Source: Leucobacter coleopterorum
GTDB lineage: Bacteria > Actinomycetota > Actinomycetes > Actinomycetales > Microbacteriaceae
Assembly: GCF_011382985.1 (NCBI RefSeq)
Contig: NZ_CP049933.1
Span: 1,364,001-1,428,000 of the forward strand
Reading direction: 5' to 3'
Length of the DNA stretch: 64,000 nucleotides
How positions within the stretch are numbered: position 1 is the stretch's first letter; each line of letters begins with the position of its first letter. The notes below the pieces were generated by a model. The model was not told the DNA's origin, ran no database searches, and saw only the letters and a list, made by a program, of their open reading frames with translations. The translations under genes were made by a program, and so were the position numbers. Of this stretch, positions 40,978-49,453 are shown piece after piece.

Positions 40978-41925
40978 TTAGGCACTCCTTCGCATCCGCG
41001 GATCGATAACCGTGTAGAGCACGTCCACAATCAGGTTCAAGATGAGTGTGATGGCGACCAGTACCATCACAACCGACTGCACGGTCAGTAGATCACGGTT
41101 GCCGACCGCGTCGAGCAGCATAGAACCGAGTCCGGGAATCACAAAGACCCGCTCGATCACCACCGCACCGATAATCAGCGCGGCGATCTGCACACCCGTT
41201 ACCGTGATAACAGGAATGGCAGCGTTACGAAGGCCGTGTTTGACCAGGGCTCCTGTTTTGCTGAGCCCCTTCGCGCGGGCTGTGCGCAGGTAGTCCTCGC
41301 TCATCACCTCAAGCACGGCCGAGCGAACGTAGCGGGTCAGGATCGCCCCCTGCACCGAAGCGAGGGCGACCACGGGCAAGATCAGTCTTCTTAGGAAGTC
41401 ACCAAAGTCCTCAGAAGGCGGAGTCCAGCCGTTCGCGGGAAGCCACCCGAGCCCAACCGCGAACACCATGACGAGCAGGATGCCAGCCAAAAAGCCGGGG
41501 ATCGCGACACCGATCTGCGATCCTACCCCGATGGCAACACCCGAGAAGTTGCTGTGCTTCACCGCGGCCCAGGTGCCGAGGGGGATCGCCACCGCGAGCG
41601 CCACCACCATCGCCGTCAGCACCAGGATCAGACTGACCTGGAGCCGGTCGCTGACCATCGGGCTAATGTCCGTCTGCGTGAGGTAAGACGTGCCAAAGTC
41701 GCCGCGCAAGATGCCGCCAGCCCAGTCGAAGTACTGCACGATCAGCGGCTGATCGGTGCCGAACTCCTTCTGCTTCTGCGCGAGCAGCTCGGGGGTCGCA
41801 TTGACCCCAAGCGCAATCTGTGCGGGATCACCCGGGATAAGCCGCATGAACAAGAACACAACGATCGTCGCGACCAGGTAAGTCACGGCGAAACGCGTGA
41901 GATTAATCAGAATCCGTATGCCCAT
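40978..41925 (-). CDS. peptide-type ABC permease (DppB-like)
   Basis: This 315-residue DppB/OppB-type permease starts RILINLTRFAVTYLVATIVVFLFMRLIPGDPAQ, has a large extracytoplasmic loop (FGTDQPLIVQYFDWAGGILRGDFGTSYL) and the conserved loop RTARAKGLSKTGALVKHGLRNAAIPVIT. The frame is intact. It pairs with the downstream DppC-like permease. Confidence 0.93.
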   Translation of the reverse strand: MGIRILINLTRFAVTYLVATIVVFLFMRLIPGDPAQIALGVNATPELLAQKQKEFGTDQPLIVQYFDWAGGILRGDFGTSYLTQTDISPMVSDRLQVSLILVLTAMVVALAVAIPLGTWAAVKHSNFSGVAIGVGSQIGVAIPGFLAGILLVMVFAVGLGWLPANGWTPPSEDFGDFLRRLILPVVALASVQGAILTRYVRSAVLEVMSEDYLRTARAKGLSKTGALVKHGLRNAAIPVITVTGVQIAALIIGAVVIERVFVIPGLGSMLLDAVGNRDLLTVQSVVMVLVAITLILNLIVDVLYTVIDPRMRRSA

Positions 41926-41966
41926 GCGGCTTCCTCGGGTTGTAGGGGGAGAGTACTTCCAGCTCG

Positions 41967-43492
41967 TTATTTCCAGCTGAGCTCGGTGAGATTGAGCGAT
42001 TCGACGATGGCGTTCTTCGGGAGACCCTGCAGGTCAGCCTTCGCCACCACGATGTTCGGGAAGAGGAACAGCACACCCGATGCTGCGTCGTCAACAACCT
42101 GACGGGCGACCTTCTTCATGCCCGCAACGTATCCGGCCTCGTCTGCGGCGTCGGCCTCAGCGGCAATCGGCGCGATCACCGAGTTGTCGTAGCCAATGTA
42201 GTAGTTGGGGTCGTTGAACACTGTGAGCAGATCCCGAGCCTCAACGGCAAGCACGGTGGTCATCTGGTAGTCGTGTTTCGTGAAGACATCATCGAGCCAG
42301 ACTGCAGGGAACTCGGAGGACTTGATCGTCACATTGATGCCAACATCCTTCAGTTGCGAAACGACGATCTCTGAGACGGCCTGGGCGTAGGGGCGAGTGG
42401 GAACCGTGTAGGTGATGTTGAGGTTCTCGGCTCCAGCTTCTTTCAGTAGTTTCTTGGCCTTCGCGGGGTCGTAGGGATACACCTTGTTGAGATCTTCGTA
42501 GTACGGATCGGTCGGGGTGACAAGCGTCGAGGTGAGCGTGCCGTAGCCGTTCCAAGCGGTATCCATGATCGCCTGCTTGTCGAGCGCATAGAGCACAGCC
42601 TGGCGAACTCGCTTGTCGTTAAACGGTGCCGTTTGGTTGTTCATGGAGAGTGTGACCTCGCCGCTCGACGTGCCGGTGATGACCTGGAACTTGTCGTTGG
42701 ACTCGAATGAGCTGAGCAGTTCGGGGGCCTGAAGGTTCGCAATCGCATCAACGTCACCGGTCTGCAGTGCGTTGGTTGTTGCCGTTGCGTCGGCGAAGTA
42801 CTTCAGCGTGACCTGCTTTACCCCGGGCTTTGCGCCCCAGTAATCGTCGCGAGTCTTGAGCACGATGCTCTCGTTGGGAGTCCACTTTTCGACAGCGTAG
42901 GGGCCGGTGCCAACGGGGGTGTTTGCGAGATCTTTCACGCCGTTCGGCGAGAAGATTGCACCGACCGGGGTGGCGATGTTGAAGAGCCACGCGTTTGATG
43001 GCTGCTTGAGGTGCACGGCGACCTCGGTGTCAGAGACGACCTCGACGTTGTCAACAACGTCCATCTTGGCCTTCAGGCTCGACACCCAGTCTGACTTGAC
43101 CCGGTCGAAGCTGAATTTGACGTCCTTTGCGGTGAAGGGGTCGCCGTTCGAGAACGTCACACCCTCTTGTAGGTTGAACGTGTAGGTCTTGCGATCGTCG
43201 CTGAGCTTCCACTCTTTTGCGAGGAGCGGAATGACCTCGCCCTCCTGGTTGACCTCAACAAGGCCCTCGTACACGTTCGACATCAGCGCCTGCGGGATCG
43301 CCGCACCCGCGGTCGTTGTGAAGTCGAGGTTCGTGGGGTGCCGGTGAGAGCGATTGTTGCCGTGGTTGGCGTCTTGCCGTCTGAGGTGTCCTTCGAGCTT
43401 GTCGAACCAGCGGAGCAACCTGCGAGCAGCAGGGATCCTGCTGTGAGCACTGCTGCGGTAATGAGGAGGGGAGATTTGCGTCGTCGCATCAT
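41967..43492 (-). CDS. family 5 extracellular substrate-binding lipoprotein, one frameshift
   Basis: The reconstructed 508-residue SBP_bac_5 protein has a lipoprotein signal (MRRRKSPLLITAAVLTAGS, lipobox LLLAGC), NVYEGLVEVNQEGEVIPLLAKEW, SNGDPFTAKDVKFSFDRV and GTGPYAVEKWTPNE. The break at plus-strand GGGG 43335-43338 is repaired by one base, giving ALTGTPTNLDFTTTAGAAIPQ. The start is ATG ATG at 43492/43489 with AGGAAG upstream. It is first in a five-gene operon: binding protein, two permeases, ATPase and amidase. Confidence 0.92.
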
Positions 43493-43663
43493 TGCTTCCT
43501 GTAGTGAGTTGAGTGACGGCAGAGCCGCGCGAAATTGGGAGGGGACGGTGTGTGACTTGAGCGGCGGTGCTCGCCGACTCTTCCGCAGGGTCCTTGTGAG
43601 ATCCAATATTAGGAGAGTCGTGCACAATCCTTTCGAACGTTGGCCGAATTTAAACCAGGATAC

Positions 43664-43683
43664 ATGGTAAGGCCACTTAGTGG
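43664..43683. promoter_or_regulatory. candidate GntR operator between importer operon and gntR
   Basis: ATGGTAAGGCCACT (43664-43677) is identical to 25493-25506. It overlaps CCACTTAGTGG (43673-43683), an 11-base palindrome. The site is upstream of a TACGAT (43701-43706) that could be the gntR -10. The operator role is inferred from position and symmetry. Confidence 0.5.
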
Positions 43684-43754
43684 GGGTCATAACGGCGCGC
43701 TACGATGTGTAGAGTTCGGAGCGCCCCGAATTCGCGCCGGTGTGAAGGTAACCA

Positions 43755-43810
43755 AGTGAATCTCGCTCAGTGAAACTCGCCCAGTGAATCTCGCCCAGTG
43801 AATCTCGCCC
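43755..43810. repeat. 14-bp tandem repeat, four copies, in gntR leader
   Basis: Four consecutive 14-base units, AGTGAATCTCGCTC/AGTGAAACTCGCCC/AGTGAATCTCGCCC (twice), end 19 bases before the gntR ATG. No frame through them belongs to a supported gene. Confidence 0.93.
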
Positions 43811-43829
43811 AGCAGGAAGACCCCAGACG

Positions 43830-44582
43830 ATGGCCCACAATTTTGAACCGGCAGTTCCCGTGCACACCTACCAGCGCATCGTGGATCAGATCGAGCAGGC
43901 AATTGTGTCGGGGGCGATCCCGGTTGGATCGCAGCTCGCAAGCGAGCGAGACCTGATGGTGCAGTTCGGTGTGAGTCGCCCAACCGTGCGCGAGGCGCTG
44001 CGGATTCTGCAGAGTATGGGGTTGATTGAATCTCGGCCTGGCACACGCGGTGGTCCCCAGGTGCTGGCACCAACCTCAAAGAACCTGACTCGCTCGATTC
44101 GTGCAATGGTGGGAACCGATGCGCTGAATGTCGCGGAACTCGTGCAGTATCGTGTGGTGCTTGAAGGATCAACCTGCAAACTCGCGGCGCTCCGCCACAC
44201 GGCCACACAGCTTGAGCGTATGCGTGTCGCCGTCGAACGGATGACCGCGGCCGCCGCCGAAAACGCCTCAGACTTCGCCGACGCGGACCTTGAGTTTCAC
44301 GAGGCAATCTGGGCCGCGAGTGGCAATGGGATCCTTGAGATGAGCGGACAGGCCGTCTCGGGGGTACTGCGCGGGCTCATGCAGCGTGACGCCGAGGGAT
44401 CAGGCCTCGATAACAGTGTGAAGCTTGCGTCTGCTGACATTGACCGTGGGCTTTTTGACGCTATCGCCGCGCGTGATGCCCAGCTTGCGGGCAGGATCGC
44501 GAGACGCGCCGTCGCTGAACGCTTCGCGCCGCTGCTCGACTCCGAAGCAGATCGACAAGTGCTCGCACTGCTGGCTGAGTAA
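43830..44582 (+). CDS. GntR-family (FadR/FCD subgroup) regulator
   Basis: The protein has 250 residues. The N-terminal winged helix is QRIVDQIEQAIVSGAIPVGSQLASERDLMVQFGVSRPTVREALRILQSMGLIESRPG. The FCD effector domain is helical, with metal/ligand residues in DADLEFHEAIWAASGN. It is divergent from the importer-amidase operon and likely controls it, sensing a carboxylate. AGGAAG lies upstream of ATG 43830. Confidence 0.9.
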   Translation: MAHNFEPAVPVHTYQRIVDQIEQAIVSGAIPVGSQLASERDLMVQFGVSRPTVREALRILQSMGLIESRPGTRGGPQVLAPTSKNLTRSIRAMVGTDALNVAELVQYRVVLEGSTCKLAALRHTATQLERMRVAVERMTAAAAENASDFADADLEFHEAIWAASGNGILEMSGQAVSGVLRGLMQRDAEGSGLDNSVKLASADIDRGLFDAIAARDAQLAGRIARRAVAERFAPLLDSEADRQVLALLAE

Positions 44583-44670
44583 GGGTTTTGGCGGAGCTCG
44601 TGCATAAATTTGCGTGTTCTTGCGTGTGAAAGCTTGCATAAATGTCGGCGGCTGCTGGAATGATGATGGC

Positions 44671-46824
44671 ATGCAAACAACGCACACCCCGGAAACACAC
44701 CCACTGAGCGCTTCGGGCCTGCAGCACGAGGCCATTGAGATACTTGCGAAGCTCACGGGTGTTTCTGGTCCGCGGTTTCATGACGGTCAGTTTGAGGCGA
44801 TTCAGACGCTGGTGCAGGGCCGTCGCCGCGCGCTCGTGGTGCAGCGCACAGGCTGGGGCAAGTCGGCGGTGTACTTTATTGCGACGCTGTTGCTGCGCCG
44901 TCGCGGTGCCGGGCCAACGCTGTTGGTATCTCCTTTGATTGCGCTGATGCGGGATCAGGTAGCCGCGGCTGCTCGGGCAGGTGTGCGGGCCGTCGCTATC
45001 AACTCTGCGAACGCTCACGAGTGGGACTCGGTTCGCGACGCGCTTGCCCGCGACGAGGTGGATGTGCTTCTGGTCTCGCCTGAGAGATTGAACAATCCGC
45101 GGTTTCGAGACGAGCAACTACCCTCGCTTCTTGAGCGCATAGGCCTGCTGGTGGTAGACGAGGCACACTGCATTTCAGATTGGGGCCATGATTTCAGACC
45201 CGACTATCGGCGTATTGCCGAATTAATTGCACAGTTACCTCCAGACCTTCCTGTGCTTGCGACAACGGCGACAGCGAATGCGCGCGTGGTGACCGATGTT
45301 GAAGAGCAGCTTGGTGGTGCCAGCGTCGTCACGATCCGCGGCTCGCTCGCCCGCGCTTCGCTGCGCCTCGGGGTGCTTGAACTGCCGCACTCCCGCGACA
45401 GACTGGGCTGGTTGCTGAGCCATTTGGGCGAGCTCAGCGGTAGCGGCATCATTTACACCCTGACCGTTGCCGCTGCCGAAGACACAGCCAGGCTGCTTCG
45501 GGAGGCAGGGCACACGGTGCGCGCGTATACCGGGCGCACCGACAACGACGAGCGCGAGGAGTCCGAGCGCCTGCTCAAAGACAACCAGCTGAAAGCGCTC
45601 GTCGCGACGAGCGCACTCGGCATGGGATTTGATAAGCCCGATCTGGGATTTGTGGTGCATCTGGGAGCACCATCCTCTCCCGTTGCCTACTACCAGCAGG
45701 TGGGGCGTGCCGGGCGTGGCACTGATCGCGCCGACGTGCTGCTGCTGCCGGGAAACGAAGACCGAGAGATCTGGCACTACTTTGCGACAGCCTCTATGCC
45801 CGACGAAGCACGGGCGCAGGCAGTGCTTGCCGCGTTGAGTGACATGCCGCTCTCGACTCCCGCACTCGAGACTCGTGTGAATCTTCGCCGTAGCCCGCTC
45901 GAACTGCTGCTAAAGGTGCTCGACGTTGATGGCGCAGTGCGGCGGGTTGAGGGCGGGTGGATTGCGACGGGTTCACCGTGGCACTACGACGCTGAGCGCT
46001 ATGATCGCATTCGGCAGGCGCGCATCGCCGAGCAAAGCTCCATGATCGAGTATCAGCGCACCGGCGAGTGTCGCATGGCCACTCTGCAGCGTGATCTCGA
46101 TGATGACACAGCTGCGGCGTGTGGTCGCTGTGATCGGTGCGCGGGGCCCTGGTATGCGGTTGGCATCGCAGACGAGGCGGCGCACGCCGCTGCTTCGTCG
46201 CTCGACCGTGTATCGGTTGAAATCGAACCTCGGAAGCAGTGGCCCACCGGGGCGGCGCAGCTGGGAGTGCTCCTGAACGGGGCTCCGGTGCGTGGCAAGA
46301 TCACACCGGAGCAGCAGCTTGAACCGGGGCGTGCAATTGCGCGACTCACCGACCTGGGCTGGGGAAACACGCTGCGGGATCTGTTCGCGCCGCACACGCT
46401 TGATGCTTCGGTCTCGGAGTCGATCTTCGGTGCCTGTGTTCGTGTGCTTGCGGAGTGGAACTGGCAGGAGCGACCAGTCGCTATCGTCAGCGTGCCTTCG
46501 CGCACCCGCCCGCAGCTTGTCGAGTCGGTTGCGAGCGGGCTCGCGCGGGTCGGGCGGCTGCCTTACCTTGGGCAGTTGAGTCTGGTCGGAGACGGACCAA
46601 GCGGAGACTCGGGCGGCAACAGTCCCTATCGGCTCGCCGCGGTGTGGGGCGGGCTCGCCGTGGGCGAAGAACTCGCCAGCGCGATCACTCGTCTGAGTGG
46701 TGGTCCGATCCTGCTCGTAGACGACAGAGTTGACAGCCGTTGGACAATGACCGTCGCGGGCATGCGCCTGCGAGAAGCTGGTGCAACCGCGGTGCTGCCG
46801 TTCGCGCTCGCGGCGACGGCGTAG
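44671..46824 (+). CDS. RecQ-like helicase with C-terminal phosphoribosyltransferase-like domain
   Basis: The protein has 717 residues. RecQ-type SF2 motifs are QRTGWGKSAVYF (Walker A, Thr/Gly variant), VVDEAHCISDWGHDFRPDYRRI (DEAH), TATA and QQVGRAGRG. A zinc-type cysteine cluster follows (CGRCDRC). The last 150 residues contain PILLVDDRVDSRWTMTVAGMRLREAGATAVLPFAL, resembling a PRTase PRPP loop. This matches actinobacterial RqlH-like proteins. No HRDC domain is seen. Single gene; the frame is intact. Confidence 0.85.
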   Translation: MQTTHTPETHPLSASGLQHEAIEILAKLTGVSGPRFHDGQFEAIQTLVQGRRRALVVQRTGWGKSAVYFIATLLLRRRGAGPTLLVSPLIALMRDQVAAAARAGVRAVAINSANAHEWDSVRDALARDEVDVLLVSPERLNNPRFRDEQLPSLLERIGLLVVDEAHCISDWGHDFRPDYRRIAELIAQLPPDLPVLATTATANARVVTDVEEQLGGASVVTIRGSLARASLRLGVLELPHSRDRLGWLLSHLGELSGSGIIYTLTVAAAEDTARLLREAGHTVRAYTGRTDNDEREESERLLKDNQLKALVATSALGMGFDKPDLGFVVHLGAPSSPVAYYQQVGRAGRGTDRADVLLLPGNEDREIWHYFATASMPDEARAQAVLAALSDMPLSTPALETRVNLRRSPLELLLKVLDVDGAVRRVEGGWIATGSPWHYDAERYDRIRQARIAEQSSMIEYQRTGECRMATLQRDLDDDTAAACGRCDRCAGPWYAVGIADEAAHAAASSLDRVSVEIEPRKQWPTGAAQLGVLLNGAPVRGKITPEQQLEPGRAIARLTDLGWGNTLRDLFAPHTLDASVSESIFGACVRVLAEWNWQERPVAIVSVPSRTRPQLVESVASGLARVGRLPYLGQLSLVGDGPSGDSGGNSPYRLAAVWGGLAVGEELASAITRLSGGPILLVDDRVDSRWTMTVAGMRLREAGATAVLPFALAATA

Positions 46825-46836
46825 CTTCTCAGCTCT

Positions 46837-46880
46837 CGCGACTTGAGTGCGATTTGACTGCGACTTGGCTGCGATTTGAC
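46837..46880. repeat. degenerate 11-bp tandem repeat
   Basis: Four imperfect units (CGCGACTTGAG, TGCGATTTGAC, TGCGACTTGGC, TGCGATTTGAC) lie directly after the helicase stop. No function is evident. Confidence 0.7.
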
Positions 46881-46913
46881 CCTGCACCGGGGTGCAGGGC
46901 TCATGATCGGAGC

Positions 46914-47126
46914 ATGTTAGAAAAACGTGCATTAACCGTTGTCCGAGTATCCGCTGTATACGATCTGCTCATAACCTTCGCCTTTGCACTGCCGTTTACC
47001 GCGCCGTTGGTGTTTGGCGGTTGTTCAGGGTGTGGCCGTCATCAGTGCTTTTCGCGCCGAAACGAGAACACAGCGAGAGCGGAGCAAAGGCCCCCGCCTG
47101 GCGTGAGGTTTAGGGTAGAACAATGA
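46914..47126 (+). pseudogene. truncated hydrophobic protein remnant
   Basis: A 70-codon frame begins MLEKRALTVVRVSAVYDLLITFAFALPFTAPLVFGG, one amphipathic segment and one membrane helix. It then degenerates into Arg/Cys-rich sequence unlike a membrane protein. It looks like the first third of a small membrane protein whose rest was lost. Expression is uncertain. It overlaps the MerR start by four bases. Confidence 0.4.
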
Positions 47127-47539
47127 GAATCGCTGAAATTGCGAGAAAGGCTGGGGTGAAGGTTTCGACCGTTCGATATCACGAACGCCACGGGGTGCTT
47201 CCCGAGCCTGACCGAACGCAAGCGGGGTACCGCGATTACGACAATGACGCGCTGCAGTACGTGAGATTTCTCCGCCGCGGTCAGGCCCTGGGGTTCACAC
47301 TTTCAGAGCTCAAAGAGCTCGCCGCCTATCCAACCGGGGTTCGACACGGGCACGTGAGGCGAGACGAGGTGGTTGAGGTTGCCTCCGCAAAGCTCGATGA
47401 AATCGATGAGCGTATCGCCGATCTTAAGCGCACGCGGGCAGCCATTGAAACGCTGCTGAATGCTGAGTGCATTGATCCGTTGAGTCCCTGTCCTATTGTC
47501 ACCGCGCTGGCTGAGTCCTCATCACACGCAACAGCCTGA
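47123..47539 (+). CDS. MerR-family regulator
   Basis: The protein has 138 residues: the DNA-binding domain MRIAEIARKAGVKVSTVRYHERHGVLPEPDRTQAGYRDYDNDALQYVRFLRRGQALGFTLSELKEL, then a coiled dimer helix (KLDEIDERIADLKRTRAAIETLLNAEC) and CIDPLSPCPI. The cysteines could bind a metal or thiol-reactive ligand, but the classical MerR/ZntR spacing is not seen. The target is unknown; the fluoride channel genes follow 55 bp downstream. Confidence 0.85.
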   Translation: MRIAEIARKAGVKVSTVRYHERHGVLPEPDRTQAGYRDYDNDALQYVRFLRRGQALGFTLSELKELAAYPTGVRHGHVRRDEVVEVASAKLDEIDERIADLKRTRAAIETLLNAECIDPLSPCPIVTALAESSSHATA

Positions 47540-47594
47540 AATGAAGGGAGGGGTGGCTTCGCGGCCCCGCCCTCGAAACCGCTACGATTACCAC

Positions 47595-48044
47595 GTGAGA
47601 ACCACGACCGCGATGCTCGCCGACCTCGGGCTCGTTGCGCTTGGCGGGACACTTGGAACGCTCGGCAGATACGGCCTCTCTGAAGCCCTTGGAGAGGTGG
47701 CTGGGCTACCGTTCGGCGTCCTGATCATTAATCTCAGTGGTGCCTTTTTGCTTGGTGCTCTACTTGAAGCGCTTGCCCTCCGTGGAACAGATACGGGTGC
47801 GCGACGCATAACTCGCCTCTTGCTTGGCACAGGGGTTCTGGGCGGATACACGACCTACAGTTTGCTAGCGACGGATATTGCCTTGATGCTCGGGCAGGGA
47901 GAGGTGCTGGCTGGGACCGCGTATGGTGTGCTTACCCTAGTGCTTGGAGGCATCGCCAGTTGGCTCGGGATCCTGGCCGCTAAAAAACTGCGTCGGCCCG
48001 GACTCAGCAGCGCCAAACCGACAACCACCGAGGCTGTCTCATGA
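47595..48044 (+). CDS. crcB: fluoride channel subunit CrcB/FluC (first of pair)
   Basis: The 149-residue protein has four helices: GTLGTLGRYGLSEALGEVAGLPFGVLIINLSGAFLLGALLEAL with the Asn/Gly-rich motif, then GVLGGYTTYSLLATDIALM containing the polar track of Fluc. GTG 47595 is the start. It forms an operon with the second crcB (four-base overlap); heterodimeric pairs are common in Gram-positives. Confidence 0.92.
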   Translation: MRTTTAMLADLGLVALGGTLGTLGRYGLSEALGEVAGLPFGVLIINLSGAFLLGALLEALALRGTDTGARRITRLLLGTGVLGGYTTYSLLATDIALMLGQGEVLAGTAYGVLTLVLGGIASWLGILAAKKLRRPGLSSAKPTTTEAVS

Positions 48045-48406
48045 ACGGTATCAGCCTCGCCCTCGCGGTTGCCGTTTCGGGTGGCATTGGAGCTGCGGCT
48101 CGCTACGCGATCGATTCGGTGGTCACCGCTCTGCTGAAGCCTCGATTCCCCTGGGGAATCATGCTGGTGAATCTCTCGGGATCATTCGTGCTCGGATGCC
48201 TCACGGGGCTCGCACTCGACGGCGACGTTGCGCGCATCGTCGCGATCGGTTTGCTCGGTGGGTATACGACGTTCAGCACGGCGAGCATTGACAGCGTGAG
48301 GTTGGTGTTGGCGAAGCGCTACTGGGCTGGGCTGCTTAACGGCCCGGGCATGCTCGTCGCGAGCGTCGCGCTCTCGGTCGTAGGGATCTTGCTCGTCCGA
48401 GGTTAG
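48041..48406 (+). CDS. crcB: fluoride channel subunit CrcB/FluC (second of pair)
   Basis: This 121-residue protein has the motifs GGIGAAARYAIDSVV, WGIMLVNLSGSFVLGCLTGLAL and GLLGGYTTFSTASIDSVRL. Paired Fluc subunits assemble as an antiparallel dual-topology channel that exports fluoride. ATG 48041 overlaps the preceding stop. Confidence 0.93.
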   Translation: MNGISLALAVAVSGGIGAAARYAIDSVVTALLKPRFPWGIMLVNLSGSFVLGCLTGLALDGDVARIVAIGLLGGYTTFSTASIDSVRLVLAKRYWAGLLNGPGMLVASVALSVVGILLVRG

Positions 48407-48509
48407 GGCTGGTCCGGTCCTGTTTGCAAAACTTAGGCGCGAGAGTGCAAAATGACATGATTTGCCCGCCTTGAAGCATGTAAAATTGCGATCTCGCGGG
48501 AGTGTCCAC

Positions 48510-48525
48510 TTTTTTTTGGGGGGGG
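48510..48525. repeat. adjacent T8 and G8 homopolymers
   Basis: Eight T are followed by eight G, just past the end of pdxY. On the pdxY strand this reads C8A8. This is a likely error-prone site for sequencing and replication. Confidence 0.95.
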
Positions 48526-48526
48526 C

Positions 48527-49377
48527 TCAGCGCACCCTTGTCGGAGTGAAGCGCATGCTCGGGTTGGCATACGCTTCCTGCGCCTCGATGAGTTGCAGTT
48601 CACGCTGGCCCGACGCAGCGGTGATCTCAAGCAGCTCGAAAACACTTGAAGCCGTGCGCGCGAGTGCGTCTGCGGCGTCCCCGAGCGCAGCAGGTGGGCC
48701 GTGAAGAGCGCCGTCGTGACGTCCCCCGACCCGTTGGTTTTACCAGGCAGCTGCGGGGTCTGCACGATCCACGCACCGTCGTCGGTGACGGTGAGCATTT
48801 CGATGGTGTCGGGATCTCGATCCGGGCGCACAACGTTCTTGACCAGGATCGTGCGTGGTCCGATCTCGCGGGCTTTGTCAGCGGCCTCAAGCGTCGAAGA
48901 CAGTGAGTCGGGTGACGTGCCGGTGATAAAGCCAAGCTCAAACTGGTTTGGTGCGATCAGATCAGCGTGCGGTACGACCCGATCCCGAATCAGGTCTTGC
49001 ACCTCGGGTGAAACATGGCAGCCCGAAGTGGCGTTGCCGAGCACAGGGTCGCAGGCGTAGATAGCGTTGGGGCTGTGCTTCTTGACGCGAGCGACGGCGT
49101 CGAGGATCGCGTCTCCGATGTCGTTGCCACCCTGATACCCGGAGAGAACCGCGTCTACGTTCTCAAGGCCGCCTCGATCCTCAATGCCCGAAACGATCTC
49201 ACGAACGTTGTCGCCGCTGAGCATAGGGCCGCTCCACGCACCGTAGCCGGTGTGATTCGAGAAGCAGACGGTGGGCACCGGCATGACGTCAACGCCGATG
49301 CGCTGCAGAGGGAAGACTGCTGCCGAGTTACCGACGTGACCATAGGACACCAGCGACTGGATTGAGAGGATTCGCAT
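48527..49377 (-). CDS. pdxY: pyridoxal kinase, one frameshift
   Basis: The reconstructed protein has 283 residues. A ribokinase-fold PdxY/PdxK: RILSIQSLVSYGHVGNSAAVFPLQRIGV, YACDPVLGN, LIAPNQFELGFITG and the anion hole/catalytic KTNGSGDVTTALF. The break at plus-strand CCCC 48679-48682 is fixed by one base, giving LLRSGDAADALARTASSVFELL and a stop at 48527-48529. ATG 49377 is the start. It salvages pyridoxal, pyridoxine and pyridoxamine. Triple GTGGACCA sites precede it. Confidence 0.93.
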
Positions 49378-49393
49378 GCTCCGATCCTGCCAC

Positions 49394-49437
49394 TGGTCCA
49401 CGTGGTGGACCACCGGGGCTGAAGGGGAGTGGACCAC
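49394..49437. promoter_or_regulatory. candidate operator cluster upstream of pdxY
   Basis: TGGTCCAC (49394-49401) and GTGGACCA (49405-49412) are perfect reverse complements three bases apart. A further direct copy GTGGACCA lies at 49430-49437, 18 bases on. The gap is upstream of pdxY only. MocR/PdxR-type regulators use comparable repeated half-sites, as I recall. Confidence 0.5.
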
Positions 49438-49453
49438 TTGGGTTGCAGGAGTG

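Noticed and set aside
39964..43810. Possible CRISPR repeats
   Set aside because: The 18-bp and 14-bp units are contiguous with no spacers, and no cas genes are present.
47540..47594. Fluoride riboswitch before the crcB pair
   Set aside because: The 55-bp gap is too short and I could not find the conserved pseudoknot elements.
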